A DNA stretch of 9,123 nt from Thermodesulfobacteriota bacterium (GTDB lineage: Bacteria > Desulfobacterota > QYQD01), in assembly GCA_030017815.1 (NCBI GenBank), contig JASEGX010000097.1, positions 1 to 9,123 of the forward strand, in the 5' to 3' direction. Position 1 is the first letter of the stretch. Each line of letters opens with the position of its first letter. A program made the position numbers and the translations under genes. The notes under the pieces were generated by a model. That model was not told the origin of the DNA and did not search any database. It saw only the letters and a program-made list of their open reading frames with translations. Positions 1 to 5,137 of the stretch are shown piece after piece.

Positions 1-1446
1 AGGCATCTCTACCTCACAAAAAAGTTTATATAGTTCCCTCTCCTCCAGATCCGGCAATAAGCGGCTGGATAGTCTGGCTATAATCCCGGCGGCCGCACAG
101 GCAGAAGACATGGCCTGGCCGCCCAAATCACCTGGATGGATGCCTAAATAATATTCCGCCAGCATCTTTAAACTATCCGCCTTCCGGGAGCGGCCCAGGG
201 GGTCCAGAAGATAGGCGGCGATCATCACATCTAAGTAAGGACCTGAGACAGGGATGCCGTTTCTTTGTAAAAGAATAAGAGCATATTTCAGATTGTAACC
301 GGCCTTAACCCGCTTGCTATCTTGCAGGAAGGCAGCCAGCCCCTCGATAGCCGATGATTTAAAATTTATATCCGTTAAAGGGACGTAAAAGACCTCCGGC
401 GGCTCTATACACAGGGCTATGCCGGAAATATCGGCCAGCATCGGATCCGGCGATGTGCCTACAACCGCCAGGCTAAAACCTTTAGCGCCTTCAAGCCTTG
501 AAAGCATCCCGGCTAAGGCGTCTTCCGTGTCGACCAACAGGACGTTGGCCGCCGGATGCTGTCCGTCGGCGTTGCCCTCGGCGTCCGCCGGCTCCAGTTC
601 CTTCAGGAACTTTGTGAATTCCAACCCGGCAAACAGCTCTCTCAAGGCAGCCGGATCCGGGGGACCGACCCTTAGCATGGAAAGATCAATCTCTAATGGG
701 ACATCAACATGCAGCGTTACGAGTTCTTTGGAAAGGAGGGCCTGTTCCCTATAAGTGGTCAATTTTTCCCGTAATTTAGACTTATCAATACTCTCCAGAG
801 AGGTAAAGAGGTTTTCTACGGACCGGTATCTTTGTATGAGGCTTAACGCCGTCTTAGGGCCGATGCCGGGGACACCGGGGACATTGTCAATGGCGTCACC
901 GGCCAAGGCGAAGACGTCGGCCATCTGCCCGGGCTCCAGGCCATATTCTTTACGCAGGCTTTCGAGGTCTATCCGGCGATCCTTCATGGGATCCCAGATG
1001 GTTACGTACGGAGAAACAAGCTGCAGCAGGTCCTTATCGCCGGAGGCGATAACAATCCTGTGCTCATCAGAGGCCAGGCGTTTGACTATGGTCGCTATGA
1101 GATCATCGGCCTCGTAACCTTCCAGTTCAAAAGCCGGCAAATTTTCTGCCCGAATAATATCCTTTATATAAGGTATCTGGATAGATAGATCATCCGGCAT
1201 GGCTGGGCGGTTGGCCTTATACGTCTCCAGCAGAGCGTGCCGAAACTTAGGCCCCCGGGCGTCAAAGACCATAGCCAGATACTCGGGCCTCTTCTCCCGC
1301 AGCACCTTGAGCAGCATGTTGGTTACGCCGAAAATGGCGTTGGTGGGTAAGCCGTGAGATGTAGAAAGGTGCGAGATAGCGTGATAGGCCCGGTAGATGT
1401 AGGAATGGGCATCAATAAGATACAATAAGGTGGGGTGTTCGGCCAT
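1..1446 (-). CDS. polA: DNA polymerase I, N-terminal part (5' nuclease plus inactive-looking 3'-5' exonuclease domain), cut by window edge
   Basis: Pol I removes RNA primers and fills gaps in repair and lagging-strand synthesis. The reading frame is open for 482 codons from the ATG at 1446 to base 1; the polymerase domain lies beyond the left edge. The 5' nuclease domain (about residues 1-270) has all the expected acids: D12, D62, E112, D114, D115, D137 (in SGDKD), D139, D184 and D187, followed by the helix-hairpin-helix GVPGIGPKTA (191-200). Residues about 310-475 align with the 3'-5' exonuclease fold, but the metal-binding acids are replaced: A327 and V329 at the first motif (E. coli D355/E357), A389 in NLKYA (D424) and G454 (D501). 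Proofreading is therefore probably absent, as in Taq and Bacillus enzymes. An in-frame TAA ends 6 nt before the ATG, and a later start at M44 would lose D12, so the start is fixed. No Shine-Dalgarno is seen. Confidence 0.97.
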   Translation of the reverse strand, partial: MAEHPTLLYLIDAHSYIYRAYHAISHLSTSHGLPTNAIFGVTNMLLKVLREKRPEYLAMVFDARGPKFRHALLETYKANRPAMPDDLSIQIPYIKDIIRAENLPAFELEGYEADDLIATIVKRLASDEHRIVIASGDKDLLQLVSPYVTIWDPMKDRRIDLESLRKEYGLEPGQMADVFALAGDAIDNVPGVPGIGPKTALSLIQRYRSVENLFTSLESIDKSKLREKLTTYREQALLSKELVTLHVDVPLEIDLSMLRVGPPDPAALRELFAGLEFTKFLKELEPADAEGNADGQHPAANVLLVDTEDALAGMLSRLEGAKGFSLAVVGTSPDPMLADISGIALCIEPPEVFYVPLTDINFKSSAIEGLAAFLQDSKRVKAGYNLKYALILLQRNGIPVSGPYLDVMIAAYLLDPLGRSRKADSLKMLAEYYLGIHPGDLGGQAMSSACAAAGIIARLSSRLLPDLEERELYKLFCEVEMP

Positions 1447-1451
1447 GCCGA

Positions 1452-1481
1452 TTTATAACGCTAAAGACGGCAAGCTGTCAA
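1452..1481 (-). promoter_or_regulatory. Sigma-70-type promoter of polA, leaderless layout
   Basis: On the minus strand a perfect -35 TTGACA (1476-1481) is followed after 18 nt by TATAAA (1452-1457), five of six matches to the -10 consensus. Only five bases separate the -10 from the polA ATG at 1446. Transcription beginning 6-8 nt after the -10 would start at or within the start codon, giving a leaderless mRNA. This agrees with the missing ribosome binding site. The boxes are seen; promoter activity is inferred. Confidence 0.6.
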
Positions 1482-1485
1482 TCAT
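1453..1485 (-). other. Possible 10-codon leader ORF upstream of polA
   Basis: Within the 53-nt gap between the NifX-like gene and polA, AGGAG (1490-1494, minus strand) stands four bases before an ATG at 1485. This opens a frame for MIDSLPSLAL that stops with TAA at 1455-1453, six bases before the polA ATG. It could couple polA translation to a transcript reading through from the upstream gene, as an alternative to leaderless initiation. Such a short ORF with an AGGAG in front also arises by chance. Confidence 0.2.
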
Positions 1486-1499
1486 GCTGCTCCTGCCTC

Positions 1500-1895
1500 T
1501 CAATGGTTACCGCAGGTGTTGCCATGTCCATGGCCTGCACAAGTATGCTGGTCGGTAAATTCAGGCAGCCTGTTGGCCTGCATGGCAGCCAGGGCATCTT
1601 TTACCTGGCCGCCTTCACGATACAAAAAGACGCGAATACCCGCTTGGTTAAATCCCAGCAGTGGTCGCATACCCATACCGCCGGAAATAATTCCCTGTAC
1701 ACCTTTTCTGGCCAGAAGCATAACCGGAGCCAGGCAGGCGCCAGGTTCATGCCCATCATTGGGTATCACTTCCACATCGTGGATATTTGCCTCATCTATT
1801 GTCGCTACCGTATAGACATCACAGTGCCCGAAATGTCCGGAAAGCCCGGCCTCAAGTCCTCCGGGGAAATTGGAAGGGACGGCGATCTTTACCAT
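1500..1895 (-). CDS. NifX/NifB-type dinitrogenase iron-molybdenum cofactor-binding-fold protein with His/Cys tail
   Basis: This 131-residue protein fits the Nitro_FeMo-Co family, whose members have an RNase H-like fold and bind or carry metal-sulfur cofactors; most stand-alone members have no proven role. Visible family features are the MVKIAVPS start, a GLSGHFGHCDVY segment (17-28), GHEPGAC (48-54), GGMGMRPL in the middle and AGIRVF after it. The last 17 residues (115-131) hold four His and two Cys, which suggests metal binding. The frame also opens at 1919, but the AGGAGG at 1908-1913 would then lie inside the coding part, so the ATG at 1895 is preferred. It lies 46 nt after the HxxxCxxC gene and 53 nt before polA. 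No nif genes are visible, so a nitrogenase role is not implied. Confidence 0.85.
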   Translation of the reverse strand: MVKIAVPSNFPGGLEAGLSGHFGHCDVYTVATIDEANIHDVEVIPNDGHEPGACLAPVMLLARKGVQGIISGGMGMRPLLGFNQAGIRVFLYREGGQVKDALAAMQANRLPEFTDQHTCAGHGHGNTCGNH

Positions 1896-1907
1896 ATTTA
1901 AGTTAAA

Positions 1908-1913
1908 CCTCCT
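1908..1913 (-). promoter_or_regulatory. Shine-Dalgarno AGGAGG that decides the start of the NifX-like gene
   Basis: AGGAGG on the minus strand lies 12 nt before the ATG at 1895, a somewhat long spacing. It overlaps codons 3-4 of the longer frame that begins at 1919, which argues against that longer start. Confidence 0.6.
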
Positions 1914-1941
1914 GCACAAAATTTTAACTAAGAGTCACAAA

Positions 1942-2268
1942 TCAGATTTCTTCCTCTTCGACCTCTTCTATTTCTTCTTCAGGTGCCTTCTCTTCAGGCC
2001 CCGGCTCTTCTTCATAACCTGCGTAAGCGTAAATGGCAAGTATATCTTCAAAGCGCGCTGCCTTCTGCGGATCCCTGGCGCTTATAAAAGGTACAAGCAT
2101 CTTTCTTACCTTGGCCTGTTCTATGCTAACCGTTGGGTCTGCCTGACACACAGGACAACTTTTGATATGACGAATCGCAAACTCTACCATTCTAACCGGT
2201 GCCAGGGCATCCTCGACTATTTGGTCACTCCAATCCCTGGCCAGCTTTTTTAGGCGGTCACACTGCAT
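1942..2268 (-). CDS. Small uncharacterised protein with HxxxCxxC motif and acidic C-terminal tail
   Basis: I do not recognise a named family. With the start at 2268 the protein has 108 residues. It has a basic/helical N-terminus with C3, then H34-x3-C38-x2-C41 (IRHIKSCPVC), which looks like a zinc or metal site, and it ends in a run made almost only of Glu with Ile and Val. No signal peptide or membrane segment is seen, so it is probably cytoplasmic. The Cys/His spacing matches that of zinc-binding anti-sigma factors such as RsrA, but no sigma factor gene is next to it. The frame also opens at 2304, but a purine-rich AGGGGAAAAGGG stretch precedes the ATG at 2268, so I chose that start. It is first of three same-strand genes and may be co-transcribed with the NifX-like gene. 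Confidence 0.75.
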   Translation of the reverse strand: MQCDRLKKLARDWSDQIVEDALAPVRMVEFAIRHIKSCPVCQADPTVSIEQAKVRKMLVPFISARDPQKAARFEDILAIYAYAGYEEEPGPEEKAPEEEIEEVEEEEI

Positions 2269-2355
2269 AGACCCTTTTCCCCTATGTCTCTGTTTAACGT
2301 GCAAGTGTCTGTCCTTGTTGCAGGGTGGTTTTTAATGTATTCCAAAGCGTTTTTT

Positions 2356-2382
2356 GTTATAAGATTTTTACGGCCAATGCAA
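2356..2382 (-). promoter_or_regulatory. Candidate promoter for the minus-strand genes
   Basis: On the minus strand TTGCAT (2377-2382) is followed after 15 nt by TATAAC (2356-2361). The spacing is short and the -35 is imperfect. It sits about 90 nt upstream of the start at 2268, in the divergent gap, so position favours it more than sequence does. Confidence 0.3.
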
Positions 2383-2484
2383 GAAAAAAGTTTAGCATTT
2401 TTATTTTTGCCTGACCCGGTAAACTTTTTTAATAATTTAACGTCGAATTTTAAAAAAACAAGCCGCCGGTTTTTAGACAAGCGC

Positions 2485-2490
2485 TATAAT
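2485..2490 (+). promoter_or_regulatory. Perfect -10 hexamer before the exported-protein gene at 2508
   Basis: TATAAT lies 17 nt before the ATG, in an A/T-rich stretch of the divergent gap, but no -35-like hexamer is found at normal distance. Transcription from it would start around 2497, inside the AAGGAG (2495-2500), leaving a leader of only about 11 nt. Without a -35 the call stays weak. Confidence 0.3.
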
Positions 2491-2507
2491 TAAAAAGGAG
2501 AGCTATT

Positions 2508-2972
2508 ATGATAACTAGAAAGAACTGTGTTACGCTAACCTTGGGCCTTATCGTTATGTCCCTTCTTTTCTTTTATCCGGCCAAAGGCCGCGCTGAAGTA
2601 GATGTCAGCGTCAACATAGGCCTGCCTCTCCCGGCGGTTGTCATTTCGGCGCCGCCTGCCGTGGTCATGATTCCGGGAGCCCCGGTCTATTTCGCTCCAG
2701 ATATTGAAGTGGACATTTTCTTCTATCGCGGCCATTGGTACAGGCCATACCGGCAGCGCTGGTATCGGGCCAGTCATTATAACGGGCCTTGGTGCTACAT
2801 TGCGCCCCGTGCCGTGCCCAATGTAATTGTAAAACTGCCACCTGGCTACAGGCACATTCCCCCGGGCCATGAGAAAATTCCTTACGGACAACTAAAAAAG
2901 CACTGGAAGGAAAGGGAAAAGGCCGAAAAAAAGGCATATAAATCACATAAACATCGGCGACATGGCGATTAA
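2508..2972 (+). CDS. Exported aromatic-rich small protein, function unknown
   Basis: The 154-residue product has a Sec signal peptide (positive start, hydrophobic residues 8-24, cleavage after GRA at 29), so it is exported to the periplasm or beyond. The mature part starts with a Val/Pro-rich segment (VDVSVNIGLPLP), continues with PPAVVMIPG, then a Tyr/Trp-rich core (about residues 70-100, with YRGHWYRPYR and NGPWCY) and a PPGYRHIPPGHEKIPYGQLKKHW segment interrupted by no stop. The C-terminus is strongly basic with Lys/Arg/His. I recall similar unnamed proteins in Deltaproteobacteria, but no function is known to me. AAGGAG (2495-2500) stands 7 nt before the ATG. The gene is flanked by repeat-bearing gaps and is probably a single-gene unit. 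Confidence 0.85.
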   Translation: MITRKNCVTLTLGLIVMSLLFFYPAKGRAEVDVSVNIGLPLPAVVISAPPAVVMIPGAPVYFAPDIEVDIFFYRGHWYRPYRQRWYRASHYNGPWCYIAPRAVPNVIVKLPPGYRHIPPGHEKIPYGQLKKHWKEREKAEKKAYKSHKHRRHGD

Positions 2973-2987
2973 CGATCAGGGAACAGA

Positions 2988-3064
2988 AGTCAGAAGCCAG
3001 GAGTCAGAAGAAGTAATAAGCGATAGATAAAAGCTAATGACTGATGGCTGAAAGCTCAAAGCTA
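2988..3064 (+). repeat. Degenerate 7-nt tandem repeat array (11 units)
   Basis: The sequence divides without gaps into eleven heptamers: AGTCAGA, AGCCAGG, AGTCAGA, AGAAGTA, ATAAGCG, ATAGATA, AAAGCTA, ATGACTG, ATGGCTG, AAAGCTC and AAAGCTA. The period is exact and the units are related but diverged. A second array of the same kind lies at 3824-3886. It lies between two exported-protein genes. Confidence 0.7.
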
Positions 3065-3087
3065 ATTTTCTCTGTGTCTTGGTTATT
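3065..3087 (+). repeat. Member A of the CTCTGTG (9-nt) repeat family
   Basis: TTTTCTCTGTGTC followed by TTGGTTA is a shortened copy of the element also found at 4011-4034 and 5981-6005. On the minus strand it contains one full 9-nt unit CACAGAGAA and a decayed second unit. It directly follows the 7-nt array. Confidence 0.6.
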
Positions 3088-3097
3088 TTTTCGATAA

Positions 3098-3103
3098 TAT
3101 AAT
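3098..3103 (+). promoter_or_regulatory. Perfect -10 hexamer before the gene at 3129
   Basis: TATAAT lies in an A/T-rich stretch 25 nt before the ATG. The nearest -35-like hexamer, TTGGTT at 3079-3084, is only 13 nt away, too close for a standard promoter, so the call rests on the -10 and its position. Confidence 0.35.
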
Positions 3104-3128
3104 AAAAAATAACAGGGGAGGCAAGCCT

Positions 3129-3818
3129 ATGAAAAGAGTATGCCTTATTGTAGTAACCTTGACTTTAGCGCTTTTATGGTCATTTACAGCAAGGGCTGTA
3201 GATGAGGAGACGCAACTAACAACCGAGGCCGGCCAAATAAACCAGTTGACAACAGAGCCAAGCAAAAGTACAGAAGTCAATGTAAGGATAACCGCGGTTT
3301 TCGAAAGTTGGGGGGCAAAGGAACCTTCACAATCAGTCACAACCGCCCGGAATTTAAAAATGGGCTACGGAGAGACCATGATAGCCGGGTCCCTGGCCGC
3401 CGAATTATATGAAAAAGACCCGGCAACCTATCCCACTTATGACGCCGCATATCAGAAGGTATTAGACCTCAGGAGCAAAGGTAACCGAACCACCGGCTGG
3501 GGGGTAGTAGCCAAGGATCTAGGGGTAAAACTTGGCCCGGTGGTGAGGGAAATGAAAAGCACCGGCACCTTCGTTGGCGGCCGGACAGACCGTTTTTCAA
3601 GCAATTATGCTAAAAAGGAAAAACAACAGGTACGGGAGCGGGTACAAGAAAAGGTACGAAAACAAACACAAGAAAAGACTCAAACCAGGGAACGGTTGAG
3701 GGAAAAGAGCTGCGACAAAGAACAGAAGGGGAATCAAATACGTAATGAGATTGAAAACAGGGTAGAAACCGGCTCTCCCTCCGTCCCACGCGGTGGAGGT
3801 CACGGCCGGGGACGGTAA
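3129..3818 (+). CDS. Exported protein with GWG-type motif and basic coiled-coil-like tail, function unknown
   Basis: The 229-residue product starts with a clear signal peptide (MKRVCLIVV, cleavage after ARA at residue 23). The mature N-terminus repeats QLTTE twice within about 10 residues. A central segment (about 75-136) runs from MGYGETMIAG to TGWGVVAKDLGVKLG (122-136). I have seen this GWG-xxAKxLGVKLG pattern in small exported proteins of Deltaproteobacteria and relatives, with no known function. Residues about 160-205 are almost all Lys, Arg, Glu and Gln and should form a charged helix or coiled coil. The end is Gly/Arg-rich (GGGHGRGR). GGGGAGG (3115-3121) stands 7 nt before the ATG and supports the start. 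The gene lies alone between repeat-bearing gaps. Confidence 0.85.
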   Translation: MKRVCLIVVTLTLALLWSFTARAVDEETQLTTEAGQINQLTTEPSKSTEVNVRITAVFESWGAKEPSQSVTTARNLKMGYGETMIAGSLAAELYEKDPATYPTYDAAYQKVLDLRSKGNRTTGWGVVAKDLGVKLGPVVREMKSTGTFVGGRTDRFSSNYAKKEKQQVRERVQEKVRKQTQEKTQTRERLREKSCDKEQKGNQIRNEIENRVETGSPSVPRGGGHGRGR

Positions 3819-3823
3819 TTGAT

Positions 3824-3886
3824 GGGTGAAAGCTGATAGCTCACAGCCCAAAGCTGAAAGTCAGTAGTCAATGGTCATTGGTCGAA
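3824..3886 (+). repeat. Degenerate 7-nt tandem repeat array (9 units)
   Basis: Nine gapless heptamers follow one another: GGGTGAA, AGCTGAT, AGCTCAC, AGCCCAA, AGCTGAA, AGTCAGT, AGTCAAT, GGTCATT and GGTCGAA. The units share an (A/G)G(C/T)(C/T) start with the array at 2988-3064. It begins 5 nt after the stop of the upstream gene. Unit divergence and lack of spacers rule out a CRISPR. Confidence 0.75.
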
Positions 3887-3919
3887 GATGCGCCGTAGGC
3901 GTGCAGAGCGCAAAGCCCC

Positions 3920-3942
3920 GTAGGAGCACCTTCCAGGTGCGA
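3920..3942 (+). repeat. REP-like hairpin with GTAG foot
   Basis: GTAG (3920-3923) precedes a perfect 6-bp stem, GCACCT (3926-3931) and AGGTGC (3935-3940), with a 3-nt loop, then GA. REP elements mobilised by RAYT (TnpA-REP) transposases have such a GTAG-type foot beside a stem-loop. A similar layout is found at 8407-8431. No RAYT gene is in the window. Confidence 0.5.
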
Positions 3943-4010
3943 TGTCGCCGTAACATGCTGCTCTTACAGTATATTCTGTGCTTTGCAGTGAACGAACAGC
4001 TAAAAGATAA

Positions 4011-4034
4011 TTTCTCTGTGTGCTCTGTGGTTAA
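4011..4034 (+). repeat. Member B of the CTCTGTG (9-nt) repeat family
   Basis: TTTCTCTGTG, TGCTCTGTGG and TTAA follow in order. On the minus strand this is two 9-nt units, CACAGAGCA and CACAGAGAA. The bases just after it (GATAATAC, 4041-4048) match those after member A (GATAATAT), so the shared segment extends beyond the units. The remaining part of the 3887-4060 gap, apart from the REP-like hairpin, shows nothing I can name. Confidence 0.7.
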
Positions 4035-4062
4035 TCTTTTGATAATACGAATTCAGATTAAT

Positions 4063-4070
4063 GGAGAAGG
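4063..4070 (+). promoter_or_regulatory. Shine-Dalgarno that decides the start of the beta-barrel gene
   Basis: GGAGAAGG lies between two in-frame ATG codons at 4061 and 4073. It can serve only the second: GGAG is 6 nt before 4073, and no purine-rich site precedes 4061. Confidence 0.65.
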
Positions 4071-4072
4071 GT

Positions 4073-4903
4073 ATGACTCATAACCTTAGATTGTGGCTGG
4101 TGGGGCCGGTGATAGCGATTCTTTTATGTGGGACCGGGATAACCTACGGGCAGACTTCAACTACCGATGAACTGTACGCTGAGATCGGTTTTAACTTCTA
4201 TACCGGCGATTATGGAACAAACACAGACACAGATACATATACCGTACCCCTTACTCTCGGCTATTCGCCCAGCCAGCTATGGGATTTTTATCTTAGTATC
4301 CCGTATATACACCAGAGCGCCAGCACTGCCGTCACCGTGGCCGGGAAACCAATTCGCGTGAAGAAAAACCTGACGGGCGGTAAAAGCAAAATCACGGAAC
4401 AGTATATCGACACGGCCTCTCACAGCGGACTTGGGGACATCTGCCTCGGCGGAAGTTACACGGTATTTAGAGAGACGTCTGATGCACCGGCCGTCTACGC
4501 TCTGGCAAACATCAAGTTTCCTACCGCCGATGAAGAAAAGGGCCTGGGCACAGGTGAATATGATTATTGTTTAGGCGTTGGCCTGGACAAAAAAATCAAT
4601 AAATGGACACTCTTTGGAAATGCAAAATATAACATCATCGGATCACCCGGCGGGATAGACCTGGATAATTTCTTCTCTATGACGGCTGGCGTAAGCCATC
4701 AGTGCGCTACCGCTTTTAAAGGGTCGGTCTCTATCTATGCCGCAGAAAGCGCTTCGGCCGAATCTGATAGCCCGTTAGAAATCAGTTTAAGCGGAGGGTA
4801 TATTATAGATAAAGATAACAAGGCCTCAGTTTATGTAACAAAAGGTCTGTCTGACGGCAGCCCGGATTATGGCATAGGCGCGGCCCTGACGCATTATTTC
4901 TAA
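4073..4903 (+). CDS. Putative outer-membrane beta-barrel protein
   Basis: The 276-residue product has a signal peptide (hydrophobic residues 5-24, likely cleavage before Q27). The mature protein shows alternating strands with frequent Gly and aromatic residues, such as ELYAEIGFNFYTGDYG, YTVPLTLGYSP and FYLSIPYIHQS. It ends in ALTHYF, a terminal Phe typical of barrels recognised by the BAM machinery. The segment KFPTADEEKGLGTGEYDY resembles the unnamed barrel/transporter families grouped with the phenol-degradation MetA-type proteins, though this is from memory. Substrate is unknown. The start at 4073 is chosen from the Shine-Dalgarno. No neighbour hints at a substrate; it is probably a single-gene unit ended by the terminator at 5027. 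Confidence 0.8.
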   Translation: MTHNLRLWLVGPVIAILLCGTGITYGQTSTTDELYAEIGFNFYTGDYGTNTDTDTYTVPLTLGYSPSQLWDFYLSIPYIHQSASTAVTVAGKPIRVKKNLTGGKSKITEQYIDTASHSGLGDICLGGSYTVFRETSDAPAVYALANIKFPTADEEKGLGTGEYDYCLGVGLDKKINKWTLFGNAKYNIIGSPGGIDLDNFFSMTAGVSHQCATAFKGSVSIYAAESASAESDSPLEISLSGGYIIDKDNKASVYVTKGLSDGSPDYGIGAALTHYF

Positions 4904-4905
4904 TC

Positions 4906-4932
4906 CACAGATTACGCAGATTACACAGATTT
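4906..4932 (+). repeat. Three-unit 9-nt tandem repeat
   Basis: CACAGATTA, CGCAGATTA and CACAGATTT follow without gaps, starting 2 nt after the stop codon of the barrel gene. The unit has the same length and the same CRCAGA core as the minus-strand reading of the CTCTGTG elements, so it probably belongs to the same family in the opposite orientation. Confidence 0.75.
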
Positions 4933-4954
4933 TCGTGAGTTCTTGGGCTAAATT

Positions 4955-4973
4955 CCCCGAAGCTTGTTGCGGA
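4955..4973 (+). repeat. Imperfect hairpin, possibly a decayed repeat
   Basis: CCCCGAAGC and TTGTTGCGG form an imperfect stem-loop with an A/G mismatch and a G-T pair. It resembles a palindrome I recall from related genomes, but it is too decayed here to classify. It is not followed directly by a T-run. Confidence 0.25.
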
Positions 4974-5026
4974 GTAGTTCATTTTTTTAGGCCCCCGGAT
5001 CGGATAAAAAATATACTTCCCTGATT

Positions 5027-5059
5027 AAAGGGCACCTTTCCGGTGCCCTTTTCGTTTCT
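5027..5059 (+). terminator. Strong intrinsic terminator
   Basis: A perfect 10-bp stem, AAAGGGCACC (5027-5036) and GGTGCCCTTT (5042-5051), with a 5-nt loop is followed by TCGTTTCT. It lies about 120 nt after the barrel gene and 42 nt before the next promoter, so it insulates the two transcription units. The A-run on the left side could let it also act on the minus strand, though no gene there needs it. Confidence 0.85.
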
Positions 5060-5100
5060 AAAGCCCCCTTCGCTGCGTTTCGCAAGGCAAATCTATTAAA

Positions 5101-5130
5101 TTGACAACTCCCCTCCCTGCGTATTATAAG
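5101..5130 (+). promoter_or_regulatory. Sigma-70-type promoter, leaderless layout, for the gene at 5138
   Basis: A perfect -35 TTGACA (5101-5106), an 18-nt spacer and TATAAG (5125-5130) lie just after the terminator. The ATG follows after seven bases, so transcription should start at or one base before it. No Shine-Dalgarno is present. An alternative -10 TATTAT at 5122-5127 has a poorer 15-nt spacer. The same layout occurs upstream of polA. Confidence 0.65.
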
Positions 5131-5137
5131 TTTACAC

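Noticed and set aside
419..1117. Two open frames on the plus strand (419-754 and 755-1117)
   Set aside because: They lie opposite the polA frame, whose protein motifs are unmistakable; their products have Ser/Arg-rich, low-information sequence and no ribosome binding site.
1500..1895. Evidence for nitrogen fixation
   Set aside because: Stand-alone NifX/NifB-type proteins are common in non-fixing anaerobes, and no nifH, D, K, E, N or radical-SAM nifB gene is in the window.
1503..1901. Plus-strand frames over the NifX-like gene
   Set aside because: They are antisense to a gene with clear family motifs, and no start signal is seen.
2250..2493. Overlapping short frames on both strands in the divergent gap
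   Set aside because: Both are Lys/Phe-rich products of A/T-rich sequence, overlap each other and possible promoters, and lack recognisable motifs.
2988..3886. CRISPR array
   Set aside because: The arrays have contiguous 7-nt units with no spacers and no cas genes nearby.
4061..4072. Upstream ATG start for the beta-barrel gene
   Set aside because: The GGAGAAGG site lies after it and serves the ATG at 4073; nothing ribosome-binding precedes 4061.
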